Positions 13,080 through 26,300 of a stretch of DNA of 64,000 nt are shown piece after piece. This DNA comes from Phoronis australis (taxonomy: Eukaryota; Phoronida; Phoronidae): positions 137,452 through 201,451 of the forward strand of contig NMRA01000318.1 in assembly GCA_002633005.1 (NCBI GenBank), written 5' to 3'. The translations under genes and the position numbers were made by a program. The notes under the pieces were generated by a model. That model searched no databases and had not been told where the DNA came from. It was given only the letters and a program-made list of their open reading frames with translations. Numbering within the stretch: the stretch's first letter is position 1; each line of letters begins with the position of its first letter.

Positions 13080-14082
13080 TACGTAGCCTACTACACACAG
13101 ATTTTATCACCGACTTTTCATCTACGCGATATTGAAGTGTAGGCTACTCCCAAGTCGCATTGCGCCGGCTCCGTAGCTCGGGACTAGGCCCGTTACCGAT
13201 CGCAACGGTTCGAGCTCGGACAAGATCTATAAAACTCACATTCGCCCTTATTCAGATTTTTGTTCCTTATTAATTATTCGGAAGTGGAACGTGGTTTCCG
13301 TGCTTGCAAAGAACTTGCACGGTTCGTATCCGGCGGTCTGCCGGTGTAGCATAAATAATGGCCCCGTGAAAAATGACATAATACTGAAAAATCCCCGAGT
13401 AGTTATTTCACGGGGTCTAAAATTAAACGATTCCTTAACTAACTTGCCGCGGCTGGGGTAGTCTACGGGGACCCGACGTGCACAGGAACTTAAAGGGAAG
13501 TCTGCGTTCTTTGCATTTTAACCGTAATTATTGTAGACCTACTGTAAAAAATTACCAATGAATTATATTTTAAAGTAGNACGTAGCCTAGCTACTACACT
13601 GACACAGATTTTATCACCGACTTTTAATTCCACGCGATATTGAAGCGTAGGCTACTCCCAAGTCGCAGCGCGCCGACTCCGTAGCTCGGGACTAGGCCCG
13701 TTATCGATCGCAACGGTTCGAGCTCGGACAAGATCTATAAAACTCACATTCGCCCTTATTCAGATTTTTGTTCCTTATGAATACTTTTATTCGGAAGTGG
13801 AACGTGGTTTCCGTGCTTGCAAAGAACTTGCACGGTTCGTATCCGGCGGTCTGCCGGTGTAGCATAAATAATGGCCCCGTGAAAAATGACATAATACTGA
13901 AAAATCCCCGAGTAGTTATTTCACGGGGTCTAAAATTAAACGATTCCTTAACTTGCTGGGGTCGGATCCGGGGACCCGCCGTGCACAGGAACTTAAAGGG
14001 AAGTCTGCGTTCTTTGCATTTTAACCGTAATTATTGTAGACCTACTGTAAAAAATTACCAATGAATTATATTTTAAAGTAGT
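13080..14082. repeat. Tandem duplication, two copies of about 0.5 kb
   Basis: Copy 1 runs about 13080-13577 and copy 2 about 13580-14082; they are nearly identical over most of their length and abut directly. Each contains a hairpin with 10-bp arms: in copy 1 CCCCGTGAAA at 13362-13371 pairs with TTTCACGGGG at 13406-13415. The duplication ends about 300 bp upstream of the ADAP start codon. Adjacent identical copies fit a recent tandem duplication or an assembly collapse error better than LTRs, since there is no internal region. Confidence 0.8.
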
Positions 14083-14337
14083 TCGCATTAAATTTAGACC
14101 CCATTAAAAAGCCACCTGGGTCTAGTCAACAAAATGACCCACCGCGGCGGAGTCATTTTTTTCACGGTGCAATTATTTAATGCTACCGGCCTCATGCAGT
14201 GACTAGTCCGACTGGTTCCGATACTAGTTCCATGACCAAACTCAAGTCTATGGAGGGATAGCCCCCTATAAACTGTATGGTGTGAAGTTCTTGAGCAAAA
14301 CATCTTAGTGAAGACAGCCCCTGCCGTAAGGCTTTTG

Positions 14338-14396
14338 ACCACGTGACGTCATAAACCAGGAAACGGACCGAGTTTGAAGCAATATGGCGGAAAATC
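14338..14396 (+). promoter_or_regulatory. Compact ADAP promoter: overlapping E-box/CRE, YY1-like site at the ATG
   Basis: CACGTG (14340-14345) overlaps TGACGTCA (14344-14351), a full palindromic cAMP-response element, 32 bp before the start codon. The start codon itself lies in CAATATGGCGG (14380-14390), close to the YY1 consensus CAAnATGGCGGC that often spans the first codon of TATA-less animal promoters. No TATA box is seen. Motif matches only. Confidence 0.5.
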
Positions 14397-17300
14397 ACAA
14401 GAGGGTCCTCTTGGAGCTCATGTCAAAAGAGGGAAATAATGTCTGCGCAGACTGCGGAGCGGGTATTTTAATCTTTGTCTAAGATATGTTGTAACGATTT
14501 TCACTTGTCGTCAGGATTGTTGTGATAATTGCGTTTGGTTTGCCTAGTTATTATAAATTATCGTCACGTCAGTTTGTCTGCTTCAGATTTTATAGTGTAA
14601 AGTCAAAGACAGTCAGCAAAGCTCAACGAAAGTCCTTAAGGAAATAATTAGTCTCTGAAACTGAAACTGAAACTGGTACACGGCTATTGAAGCTGGCAAC
14701 ATGACCAAATGCGCCTCTAGAATCCATTCCCGCGATTCTGCAACAGGTGTCATAACGCGAAATGTTCGTGGTAGAATCTCTGGATTACGTACAGGGACTA
14801 TAAAAATTTGACACATTTTTATCAGCGATTTCAGTAGTTCACTATTCACTTGGCCTGTGGGGGCAATAGGCTAAACATGGTAATTACGCCTGGTCTGGCA
14901 ATGGAACTTAACGCGATCAGCTAAATATGTATTACGTGAAATCGCTTGTAATCGGCCGGCAAATAAAAGCTTGTGGTTTACTGAGGAGTTTTCACCAACC
15001 CGGAAATAAGGGGTGGTTTTTCGGGTCAGTCTATCACAACCAAAACTCGAGTTGGTCCTTAGTCAATACTCAGCTCTTAATTCTACACTTTCAAATTTTT
15101 TTAGACTTAAAACCCCATTTAGGGTCAACTGGTTTACCGACTATGAAGTTCCTTTAATTACCTTGCTGTTTCTAAAGAAGTGAAATAGTGAAGGATCAAG
15201 TTTGAAGTGAAGATGAAGTACACCCCTTCTATGGACAGTGCCACTGTCTTGGCTGGCTGTAGGGACGGTGAAACTCCTATAGGAGCTTCATTCGCAGGAA
15301 GCTTTTCAGCGAATCATGCCGCAAACTGATTAAAACATCAAAGTCACGTTGTACCTTTTGCTTATACAGGAACACGTTAGGAGGCGGTTGATGTCTTTAA
15401 TTCTTTCCAAGTGATGTCATATCTCCTTGTGCAAGCAGCATATCTCCTTGTGCAAGCAGTGTTATAAATGGCCAGTTGCCGATTTGGGCAACTGAATGAA
15501 GGATTGCTCGAAAAAAGTTTGCTTACTGGAGTATTTGTTCGAGTTGGAAGGAATTAAAGACAAGTGTGACCTCCTAAGATTTTCTTCTATGTAAGGAGCT
15601 TCACCGTCCTTACTGGCAGTCAAGATAGTGGCACTGTCTTAACCCCTTCTTATTAAGTGCTTAATTTTCGACTTCAGATTGTGCTTGGTGACCTGAAAAA
15701 AATCCCATGTCGCCATGAAGTCTCCACAATGAGTATTAAAGTACGACAATATAATTACCCCGAAATTCGGTTCAACATTTCTGGTGGCTTCTAAATTTTG
15801 AATTACTAACAGTTTTCCTTGATTTAATAAGTTTTGTTCACAGTTGTTCTGTTTATTTCATGAAATCAGTGCATTTTTTACCTCAGCAGTCAGCACACAT
15901 CAAGCACACACTTAAATTACAACAGGAATAAACAGACGGAAGTTGGAATTGTCCGGTAAAATTCTAGCAAGATTGGTAAATCACACGCCTCCAGTGTATG
16001 CGATGGTCTGCGTTCTATTCTTGGCGATCTCAGATTTCATATGGGGGCCTAGATTTTTTGCCAAATTCCACTTGCCATCTCTCAAATTGTAGGTATAAAT
16101 CGGTGACGGTGTATACCAAACTACTCGCGTCATATCCCCTGGTGAAAGCAGGGTAAAAGTGGCCATTTGCGAGTTTGAGCAACTGAAAGAAGGACTGATC
16201 CAAAAAAGTTTGGTTATAGGAGTATTTGTTTGAGTTGGAAGGAATTAATGACACCAAAGGCCTCCTAAGGTGTCCCTCTTTCCAGCTCGAACAAATACTT
16301 CCGTAGTCAAACTTTTTCGATTAGTCCTTTGTTCAGTTGCCCGTATTGGCGACTGGTTGTTTTTTACACTGCTTGCTGCAGGTTATCGCCCCTTGGTTAT
16401 GTCCCTGATGACTAATTTTTGGTCAATCAAATTTCACCTATGGCTACATCATGCTAGCCTTGTGAGTTTACATTTTTACTTTTCATAGAGGTATGGGACA
16501 GAGAGGCAATATTTTGTAAATCGTTGGATCATTACCTTGTTTTGCAGCTGTGAATAATAAGTGTGAGCTGTGTCAGTACTCTCAGTATTCAAGTCTTAAC
16601 TGAAATGACATGTGAACAACTTGTGTAAATTCAGGCGGGATAGGCGAACTATCGTGACTTGGCATAGTTTTCAATTACCATTAAGTTTTTGTTTCAGTTT
16701 CTTAAATATCACCACATCAGAAATTGGCTTCAAAGGAGTAGGCTCAAGGTTAACAATGGCCTTAAATTATGATACAAGAAGTTACATACACGACAGGCAA
16801 ACCTTCTCAGACCACTAGCAACACATTTTATAAATAGACATCCATACCACATCATGAACAGAAAACTTCTTTGATTGTCTGGCAGTTGCAACAACATTTG
16901 TTACATTCACATATTGTCTTCAACTTAGTCTCTGCTTAATGACAGCAGCTTTTAAATACTGAGTTGACGTAAAAGCAGGGTTGGTGAGATGCAGTCCCAG
17001 TGCACGATTTACATTATAAAGCATATAGAAAAGTCCTAGTCTATGCCATAAAAAGGCATTTGAGTACATGGTGATATATGCACCTGGTGCAGCCAGCCAC
17101 TTCAAGCAAACGATGACAACCGATTTTAAGTAAAATTCACACTATGTATTGGAATTACCAATTAAAGTTACAAAACTTATAACAATATTGATTGAATGCT
17201 GATGAGTTTGAAATTTATCCTAATCGTGGAATCGTTCCATTCCATAAGGATGTCATCAGATCTCGTGGTGAACTGACATTCTTAGTATTTTCATCCAGTG

Positions 17301-20300
17301 TTTGAAATCTTTTTAGAATTTTCTTACAACAGCTTCTTATTTAAAACGACTTATTCTTATTAAAATGACATAGGCAAGAATTGAATTTCAGGCCTCAAAA
17401 GTGGTGCCTCGCCAAAAGGTGGTCGAAAAGCGGAGCATTTATATTAATACAGGTAGACCCGCCGAGAGGCGGTCGAAAACCGGGGCCCTCTATATTAATA
17501 TAATACCCGTTCTTGTAAATTTTGTTTTCAGATCTGAACAAAGATGCAGACAAGTGGGCAGCTTACAACTTGGGCATATTCATCTGTACCAAGTGTGCGG
17601 GAGTCCATAGGAGTCTAGGTGCCCACATCAGTAAAGTGAAGTCGGTAACACTCGACAAGTGGGACGATGACCAAGTAAAGGCAAGTATCAGGCCTTGAAC
17701 ATTTGAACTCAGGCAGGGCTGCTTTCAGTGTGGCTAATATAGTTTGTCAATACTGCGTATTAAGTTCAAACTACTAAAATGAAGCTCTCATGCGAGTTTT
17801 GCTGGTGATGCAACAACCTCGCTAAGGAAAACTAGAAAAGCGACCTCTGTGAATTGGACAGCTGCATCAGAATGTTGAATTGTGGTAGAAAATTCACTAT
17901 TAGCATTGCATTAGCCAGAGATTCCATGCCTAAAGTGTCTGATGACTGTAGGCCCCTTTGGAATGCAGCCCATTTGAACCTGTGTTCGCTCGTTATTTGT
18001 GCAAACATGGCATTGAGTAGTGCTTGGAAAGCCAGGACACGTGTTTGCAAAACTGAGCTTTTTCTGCTCAGGATTTTGTGCAAACTAAAGATTACGTAAT
18101 AATTGTCCAAGTCATGGAAAAATGACTTATAGTCTGAAAGTGTAAGAAATATGTGACTATATTAAAGAGATGTGGATTACCGCAATGAAAGATTCAGACA
18201 CAAACTCACACTACACAATTTGAGGGATGTTTGGATATTCCCAAGTAGAAACTGCAATATGGTTTGAAAATGAATTTAATCTTTTACTGGACATGTCTTG
18301 TTAGACCTGTACCCGATAGCGACAGTGTCCCAAAGCCTTTCCACAAATTTCTGTCACCTTAGTGTGTGTGTTTTCACCCATCCCAGCTGATTTTGTCAAA
18401 ATCATCTGGTTTGTTGTTTGTATGCACTACTGTTTGTATGTGCCAAGTATTTTTTGAAACCTTTTTAGAAAGGGGCACCAATTAATTTTCATCAACCTAA
18501 GCTTTGGTTAAAACTGTGAAACTTGACAACCCTCAAAACAAATCCTGATCCAACAGTTCTTATCATGCTAGTGTCACCATTGCTGTGGACAAGACAATTC
18601 CCATTGTAAAAATGAAAATGGCCACCTGAAGTTACATGTCTTGATTGCAAAGTCCATGCTGTCCGAGGTTTGCATAAGTGAATACTGAAGTAATAGCCAT
18701 TTACAGAGTTCCCCTTTAAGTGACTATTACTACCCGTGTAACTGGATCACTCTCTGCTCTGTTTCAGATGATGGAGTCTGTAGGGAACACACGTGCTAAG
18801 GTCAAGTATGAAAGCTTGGTGCCCGTCTGCTACAAGAGACCCAATGCTTCCAGTGTTCAGTAAGACATTTATTGTAATTGTATTTAGTCCTTCAGCTCTT
18901 AAGTATATCAATCATCCAACATTACACTGCTCTTAAGCAGCTATCGTGTTGAATACATTTTCGGAACATCATTAATTTATGATTGTTTAAAACCTCATAC
19001 TGCTGCTGTTGTCATAACATATCCGTCTTCAATCTGGAGGAAATCAGGTTTACATGGCAACTTTCTCTGAACCTAATCTACAGAAAACCTCTTTGGGTAG
19101 TCCTGACATTGCAAATGTGGCAAATCTCATCTGATTGGGTTTCATGATACTGCTGACCCATTACAAATATCTCTCGTTCCAGACAGACGTGGTTGCCAAA
19201 TCCAGGTTTTAAATCTACCCTTTTTAAGCATTCTTGTAAACAGTTGTTTTTGTTGATCTTCATGACTTGTACATCAAGCTTTAAGAGTTACTTCACCCAC
19301 TCTGTTACTGCTGAGAAATTTTAATAATGTAGTAAGTGCTCCGCTCAACACAAAGGGATTAGATCAACGTCTGTGATATTGTGGTTTGATTGCGCTTGTG
19401 GTTCTCGTACAAAATAATCTAATGATAAAATGATAAAGGCTAGTAAGTTTCTGACGACAACATATCAGTTGCGAGCAGACATCCCCATTACTGGCACAAT
19501 TCCATCTGCCTAATTGAGTTCAACAATAAACAGAATTTCTCCTACAGTATTTTCCTAAATGTGGATGTTCAAGTCATAACTTATTCTTGCTTAAAGCCAT
19601 GCACATCACCGTCTTGAAAACATTGTTATGATGTGGAAGCCTTTTTGTTTATTTTGTAATGCGTTGTGCTCATATTTTTTGTAAACCAAGAAGTGGCTTA
19701 ATGATTTATTCTACTTGCATTTTTATTCGATCCTATAATTGCTGCAAATGGCTCTAAAAACGTGGTGTTATAGCAACGGTAAACGGTTTCTAAAATGCCT
19801 AATGTGTTCTATTACAAGTTATGTGGTTGACGTGATTATTTTTAGGGTTGTGCGCGAGCAGTGGATTCGAGCAAAGTATGATCGCTGTGAGTTTATGGAC
19901 CCCAACAAGCAGAGTTACCTGACGGGCGAGAAGGAGGGAAACCTCTGGAAGAAGGGTAAGGACGACAACAAATTCCAGAGTCGGCGGTTCGTTCTGTCCA
20001 TGAAAGAGAACAAGCTAGAGTACTTCGTTAAAAATGTGAGTCAGTGACTTGTTTGTTGAATTCTTTAAAGATACATTATCAGTCTTTCAGTGGGATAGAC
20101 TTCTTGACTAGTTTAAGAGCAGCTATAATTTTATTTCTTGCTGCTCATTAAAAATTGTATTCATGTGTGCGCGCGCGTGTTGGTGCGTGTGCAAGGCTTG
20201 GAATTTTCCATGGAAACGCGGATTTCCGCTTTTTCCTCTTATTCCCTCCACGTACTTTTGTTATATTTCCGTGGAAAAAATCGGATTCGCCATAAAATTA

Positions 20301-23300
20301 TTGCGGCAAATTGGTTTCTCACCGTAGCGTTGCCAATGACTCGAAAAGTGGAAACTGCTCTTTATGTTTCGGAGGAACGAAAATTGTAATTGCCAGGGCT
20401 CCTGCGATCATAGGCGCTCGAATTTTCCGATGACTCATAACCATATATAAGAAACATGTTTTTTTAGTTGTGAGTTACGTCAGTGGCGATCGAGGAACAG
20501 ATAAATTCAAGCGCCTGTGCCTGGGGTAGAGGGGTTCATCAATAGGGTCTACATGTGGTATAAAATCGCCGTGACAAATAGTGCGATTCTGCGGTCAAAA
20601 ATGCATGGAGCGTGGAGTAGACAGAATATTTCGTGGAAAAAATGAATATTAAGAAACGGGTCAATGTCTTCACAAACAACATAAGTTAAGGTTTGTGCTC
20701 TGTAAACTTTGATAGTGAAACAATTATGGAGTGCGTGTCCAAGTCACCTTGGACTAAGTTGGAGTCGGAAGACCGACTGAAAACGATGAAACACTAGAAA
20801 TAACAACGCTTCCTGAAAGGAAATTCAACCGTAACCGGTTATTCGTTGGATTGGAATCGTGGGATGTGAGTGATGTATGAAATTCTTTTGTTTGAGCCCA
20901 CGTGCACGCCCGCTGGCTGCTAGTGCTAGGCCTGACCACTTGATTGCAATTTTCTACGTGCCGCCGAAACGGGATACAAAGCGCTATTTTTGTTACTGCT
21001 AAAAAACGCATTTAATGTTATTTCAATTTATTTTGACATTTTTCGTGTTCTATTTTGTTACTTGAGTTTTGCAATTAAAGAGAGAAGGGATCACGTGACA
21101 GATTCTGAATGATCTGATTGGTCTAAGCCATTGTTTACAAATTCTGCCAGCCTATTTTCAGTGTCCTTGTAGTTATTTCTTATGTCACATAGTTTCTTCT
21201 TTATCAGCGTGGCTTATGAACAATTAACTCCTGTAATTACTGTTTGAAACTGAAAAATTTAGCCAACTTAGGATTGTGATTGGTATATTTAAAGTTTAAA
21301 GTATGTCGTTTTTGACTTACATTTTTCCATGCTAACAATTGGGGTATGAGCCACAGGTTTTCGTCTTGACTTTTTTCATTTACTTTGGAATTAAATTTTT
21401 TGTTGGAATTAAATGTATTTCAGGCTTTCCATATAATCTATATGGATCGATTTTCAAATTCTTTTTGTAATTTTGTATCGTAATTATAAGAATTGAAAAT
21501 AGTTTTATAGGTCTCCCTGCAGCAAATCAAGAATAAGCTCCTGCCACTCACACTGCAAATTTTGCATCATCTTTATTATTTTAAAAATATCTTTTGTTGC
21601 ATCTAATTTACCTTCATTGTTGTTGCTGAAATAGATGTCAAGTACTGCTTAAGATGAGTGCGTTTTGCCAACACGACACAGTTACAGGGCATCTTGTGAT
21701 AATAATGTTTACTTTCGAGCTGTTGAGGTATGGTTTAGATTGAAATGTGTATTTAGGGCTGTAAAAATTTCCTCATTTTTTGTCATGGGTCATTCCAAGC
21801 CCTGTTGTATTCGTGCGTTTGTTTGTGTGTGTGTGTCCGTGCGCGTGTTCGTGCATGTGTTCTTTCGTGTGGTCGTGCGTGTGTTCTTGCGTGTATGTGT
21901 TTGTGTCAGTGCCAAACAGCAGCCTTAAGGAGAACACTGATATAGTTAGTATCATCATTTCCTTACCAGCACTTAGATTACCATAATTTGAAAGATATAT
22001 CATAAGAACTTAGGAACGTTGCTGTAAGTGGCTCTACATTATTTTGCATTTCACCCCACTCCTAGATAATAAAGGGACTAAATCACCTTTCACTACGTAT
22101 ACTGAAGGTACAAAAACTCTGATAGAGAACTATTCCCACACAAAAAAGGAACTTTTACCTTTAAAAAGTTGTGACACGTCACAATATGAAATAAACAAAT
22201 TTGGGACAAAATGCAATTAATGATGATTCGTTGGTTCTTGTTGTTATGTCAGATGTCAGTAAACATTTGTCTTCCTAGGCTAACCAGCCGAAGGCTGTAA
22301 TCCGTCTCGATGAAATCAATGCAACATTTGTGCCAGACAAGATTGGAAATATTAATGGACTTCAGTTGACCTATCCGACAGACAAAGAAATCCGCCATCT
22401 TTACCTCTTTGCTGAAGACGGAAAGGTAATAGTAATGACATTGGTCAGTCACGCATTCGGTAACACAAGAGTCTCTCAATACGTATAGCTTATTATCATA
22501 CCTTGTGGCCATAAACTCATAATACGGATTACAACAATTTGCAATGATGGAAAATCTTGACTTATGGAAGAGAAATTGTGAAATATTTCCAATAATTCAG
22601 CATTCCAATTTCACCAGTCACTTCAGTAGAGGTCATGAGGTAGTGAGCTGATCCGCTGAGTAGTAGGGTTTCGCTAACATGATCTTGCGTACTTTTGCCA
22701 AAGTTGAAAGAAACTCACTTTGAGGATTGCTCGAGCCCCATGTTCTCTATGGGGGGAATGAATACCATGATGTGTCGTTAGAGCTAGATTATATTGCAAT
22801 GGTTGTATGCTCTCTAACATTCTGATTAGGTCTAAACTCTCACTGCTGGCTCAAACTTCAGTCAAGGTGCCATGCGTCGTAAGTAACAGTGCTTCCTCAT
22901 TTTTGTTTCGATTTCCTTTTACTTGATTTCCAGTTTCCTCATTTTTCATTTCTTTGCAATCATTATTTTGACTTCATCCATGCTAAAAACGTTTTTTTGC
23001 TATTAAATTTTACTACACAAAATTTATGTCTATCACATAAGCCTATTTATTTGAAGATCGCTACGTCCCTGGGAAAATTTTCCTCTTTTTTGCCATTAGC
23101 CATTTAATATTTCAAGCACTGTATTAAGTCAAGCTTGAGTCACACTACCAACCGGAATAAGTCAAGTTAGCGTCTATTGAAGCAATTGGTGAACTCCATT
23201 TGGTCCATGGTGTTGTCTTTTGCAATCATTAACTCGATACATTAAAGAACAGAAACAAAGGCTTCTGTTCTAAAAGTGAATCAAAGCGTTTGTTTCAAAC

Positions 23301-26300
23301 ATGGCACTGAACTTGGCTTTAACCTGGAATGAAAATGAGTGTTCGGCTGGATGGTGAAAGTAATGTGACCAAAGAATGTCAGGTTAGTAGTATGCCTACT
23401 TGGGGTATCGCTTTAGTATGTCATGCTTAATCCTCAAGATTTGATAAAGCATAACTTTTTCCATGGTCTTGGTAGTGTCGAAATGATGTGTAAGCAAGTA
23501 TATGACATTCTGGGCTTGGCTATTCAAAAACATAGGGGGTAATAAAACAATTATCTTCTCGGACAGGATCATAAACCCTTTGTTAAGCTGTGTTTACAAA
23601 TACTAGAGAACTGGGACAGCTGTATAACTAAGAGCTGGGTCCACAAAGAACTACTTTCACTGACAATCTATTTTCTATGTCAAGGGCTGTTGTGTGTGAA
23701 TGACACCCATGATTTACAACAGTCCACAAAATTAAGTCACTATGCGAAATAGTTACCTCCTCTAAGACCATGATGAATTATTTATTTTTGCTACCTTGTC
23801 AGTACAGAATAATCAATTGGTAAACTTGCTATCTTTTGACATCACTGCAAATGTGCAGAACTTAATGTGTTTTCTAAAATAAAAATGTTGTTATGCAGAC
23901 CATGTTAACGAGTACAATTTTTTTTTAAAGTTATTTTTACAAAGAAAACAGAATTTCACTTGTGCACTATAACAAGTCATCAACTGAAGAATGTTTACCT
24001 TTCAAAAAGGAAGTTCAATGTAAAACCAAACATTTTGGTCCTGGAGGGGGTATCTAGTCTGCACAGTAGCTTAGAATTTTGCAGGTGGTTGTAAATCATA
24101 GGTGTCTTCCACACACACAGAAGGTCTGTGAAAGCAGTTCATTGTTGACCCAGCGCATAGTCTTACAACTATCCTAGTTGGACTGTGTAACTATATAAAA
24201 CCTTTACCAAGGGTTTATTTGTCCTGGCTGAGAAGGTGTTTTATTATGCCCTATGGATAACTGAACAGATGAGCCTTGAACGAACTACTGAATTGGGTCA
24301 TCAAAATACTTTGGTCATATTAATGGACATTCATCTGTATTAATAGAACTTCCATCTTCCAGGATATCGTCGACTGGTACAATGCGATTCGCAATGCCAA
24401 GCTATACCGATTAAGAATTGGACTTCCGACTTCCTCAGACGAAGAAGTAAGTCTTTAGTAATCAGAATCGAGTGATGAACATTGGAAAAATACATTGGTT
24501 TTTATTATTATTATTTTATTTCATTGAAAATCATTCTTTTTTTTCACTGTACATCATTTGATGATTTCACCGAGTTCTCATATCCAGAATGTCAAACACA
24601 ACATAATCATTTTCGAATTTAGTTCCCCAATGTGAAGCTTGGAATTCACCAGGTGGCATTAGTTAAGAAATTGTTCACCATGTGACAGTAGCTATGAAAT
24701 GGTCCACCCGTGTGCATGAATGCACGCATTCAGTTTGCTCAAGTAGCTCACTTATCCCCAAATCCCCCTTTGTGCTTGGTGAACATCTTTCTGTTCTCGC
24801 TTATTCCAATAACAGAAAGAGTACAAGTCCCAGTCTTTGCTGGCGCCACCTATTGACCATTGAGTCGCACATTAACTGGAACGCCTTCGAAGTCACCAGC
24901 TATTGACCAATGAGTCTCACATTGCTGGAATGGCTTCGCTATGTATGTCCGCCTTCTTTACTTAAGGTTGTGGGTTCGAGTCCCACTGGGCCACACTGCT
25001 AGACCCTTGAGTCAGGTTTCTAGCGCCTCAGCTGAGTTTTAATTAAGTATATATTAATAAAGCACAAAAATAGTTCCAGGTGATCAGTGCAATGGGCCCA
25101 CATGCGCTGCCACCAATTTAAAAAATTTAGTGGCTTCGCTGGCACCACTAAGGAGTCTCACATTACTGGAATGGCTCGTAGCAATTTTGTCCCCTTGCCA
25201 ATCTTATGAATGAAAATGGTCCTTGTTTGTAATCAATGAGATTTCACTAAGTGTACTATAATGACGTCACTTGTGGAATCATCTCCAGTAGCCGTTGTTC
25301 ACATCTTTGTAAATCCCATTTATGAAATTATTGAGTGAAATGCTTCGGTAATGTGATGTGTTGCTTTTATTTGAACCATGTCAGGCTTTTCAAAATTTCA
25401 GACAGTCTGTTGTTGGCTTCGTTGGAACGATGAAGTTTATTATCTTAAATGTCACTTTATGCCCTATTGTGCCTCTCTAAAACATCCTTTTTTCTTTTAA
25501 GAATGTTTTACATTCGTTACCAAAATATCTCTTTGAAGCTATATGGTAGCATGCTTGATAAAAAGTAAAACTTCTAGGAATCTGCAAGTACTTCCTTGAC
25601 AGTTTCGTGGAATGTTGGCTGAGTGTCTGATTGCAGATATGAACTAAGGAATGCTCCCAGGGAGTACTTCAGAAGTAGGTGAACTTATGAAGAAACTACT
25701 GTAACAATGAACATCTCTGGGCCAACTGGTTGGACATTTTTTATGGATGAACTTTTTTGAGCAGACACTGAGAAACTTGGATATTTTGTCCAAAGTATTT
25801 ATCAGTGCTTGGAATGACCAATGGACAAAAACAGGAAAATTCTCTAGGCATATTTGATAGAAATATTTTTTGTGTTGTGAAATTTAATTGCAAGAATTTT
25901 TTGGCATGAATAAAGTCAAAGTAATGATAATGAAAAGCCGAAAAAAGAGCAAACTGGAAATTAAGAGGAAATCAATACAAAGAAGAGGAAATCCTTTTAA
26001 GAAGAAAATACCAAGCCTTGATTTATAGTGAAATGACATTGTGTGTTCGTCATGCACACTACACAACAAAAGTAATTGGACAAAATATTGTTTCCCTGTC
26101 ATGATGGCTTATTATGTTTACAGCAAAAATGGCTGGCAGTAACCAAGGGGCAAATGTGAAATCGTGAATGGCTTGGTCACCTTTACTAACTTACTTGTTA
26201 ATTCCCTTTCATTCTTGGTCTGAAGATAAAGTCAGTTTTTGCCCAACTGTCATGACGGGGAACTCCGGGTCATGCACACTGTTGAGTTGTACTGTAGGTA

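Larger units (their letters stand above)
10203..14383. other. Divergent intergenic region between TSR3 and ADAP
   Basis: Separates the two start codons by 4.2 kb. It holds a foldback element (10700-11281), a tandem duplication (13080-14082) and the ADAP promoter. The rest (about 11282-13079) shows nothing I can name apart from a GC-richer patch at 12880-12990. No open frame here resembles a protein. Confidence 0.6.

Noticed and set aside
13080-14082. Two 0.5-kb direct repeats considered as LTRs of a retrotransposon
   Set aside because: They abut with no internal region, primer-binding site or polypurine tract between them. A tandem duplication explains them better.
21665-21928. 87-codon Val/Cys-rich frame
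   Set aside because: Translation of a GT-rich simple repeat.
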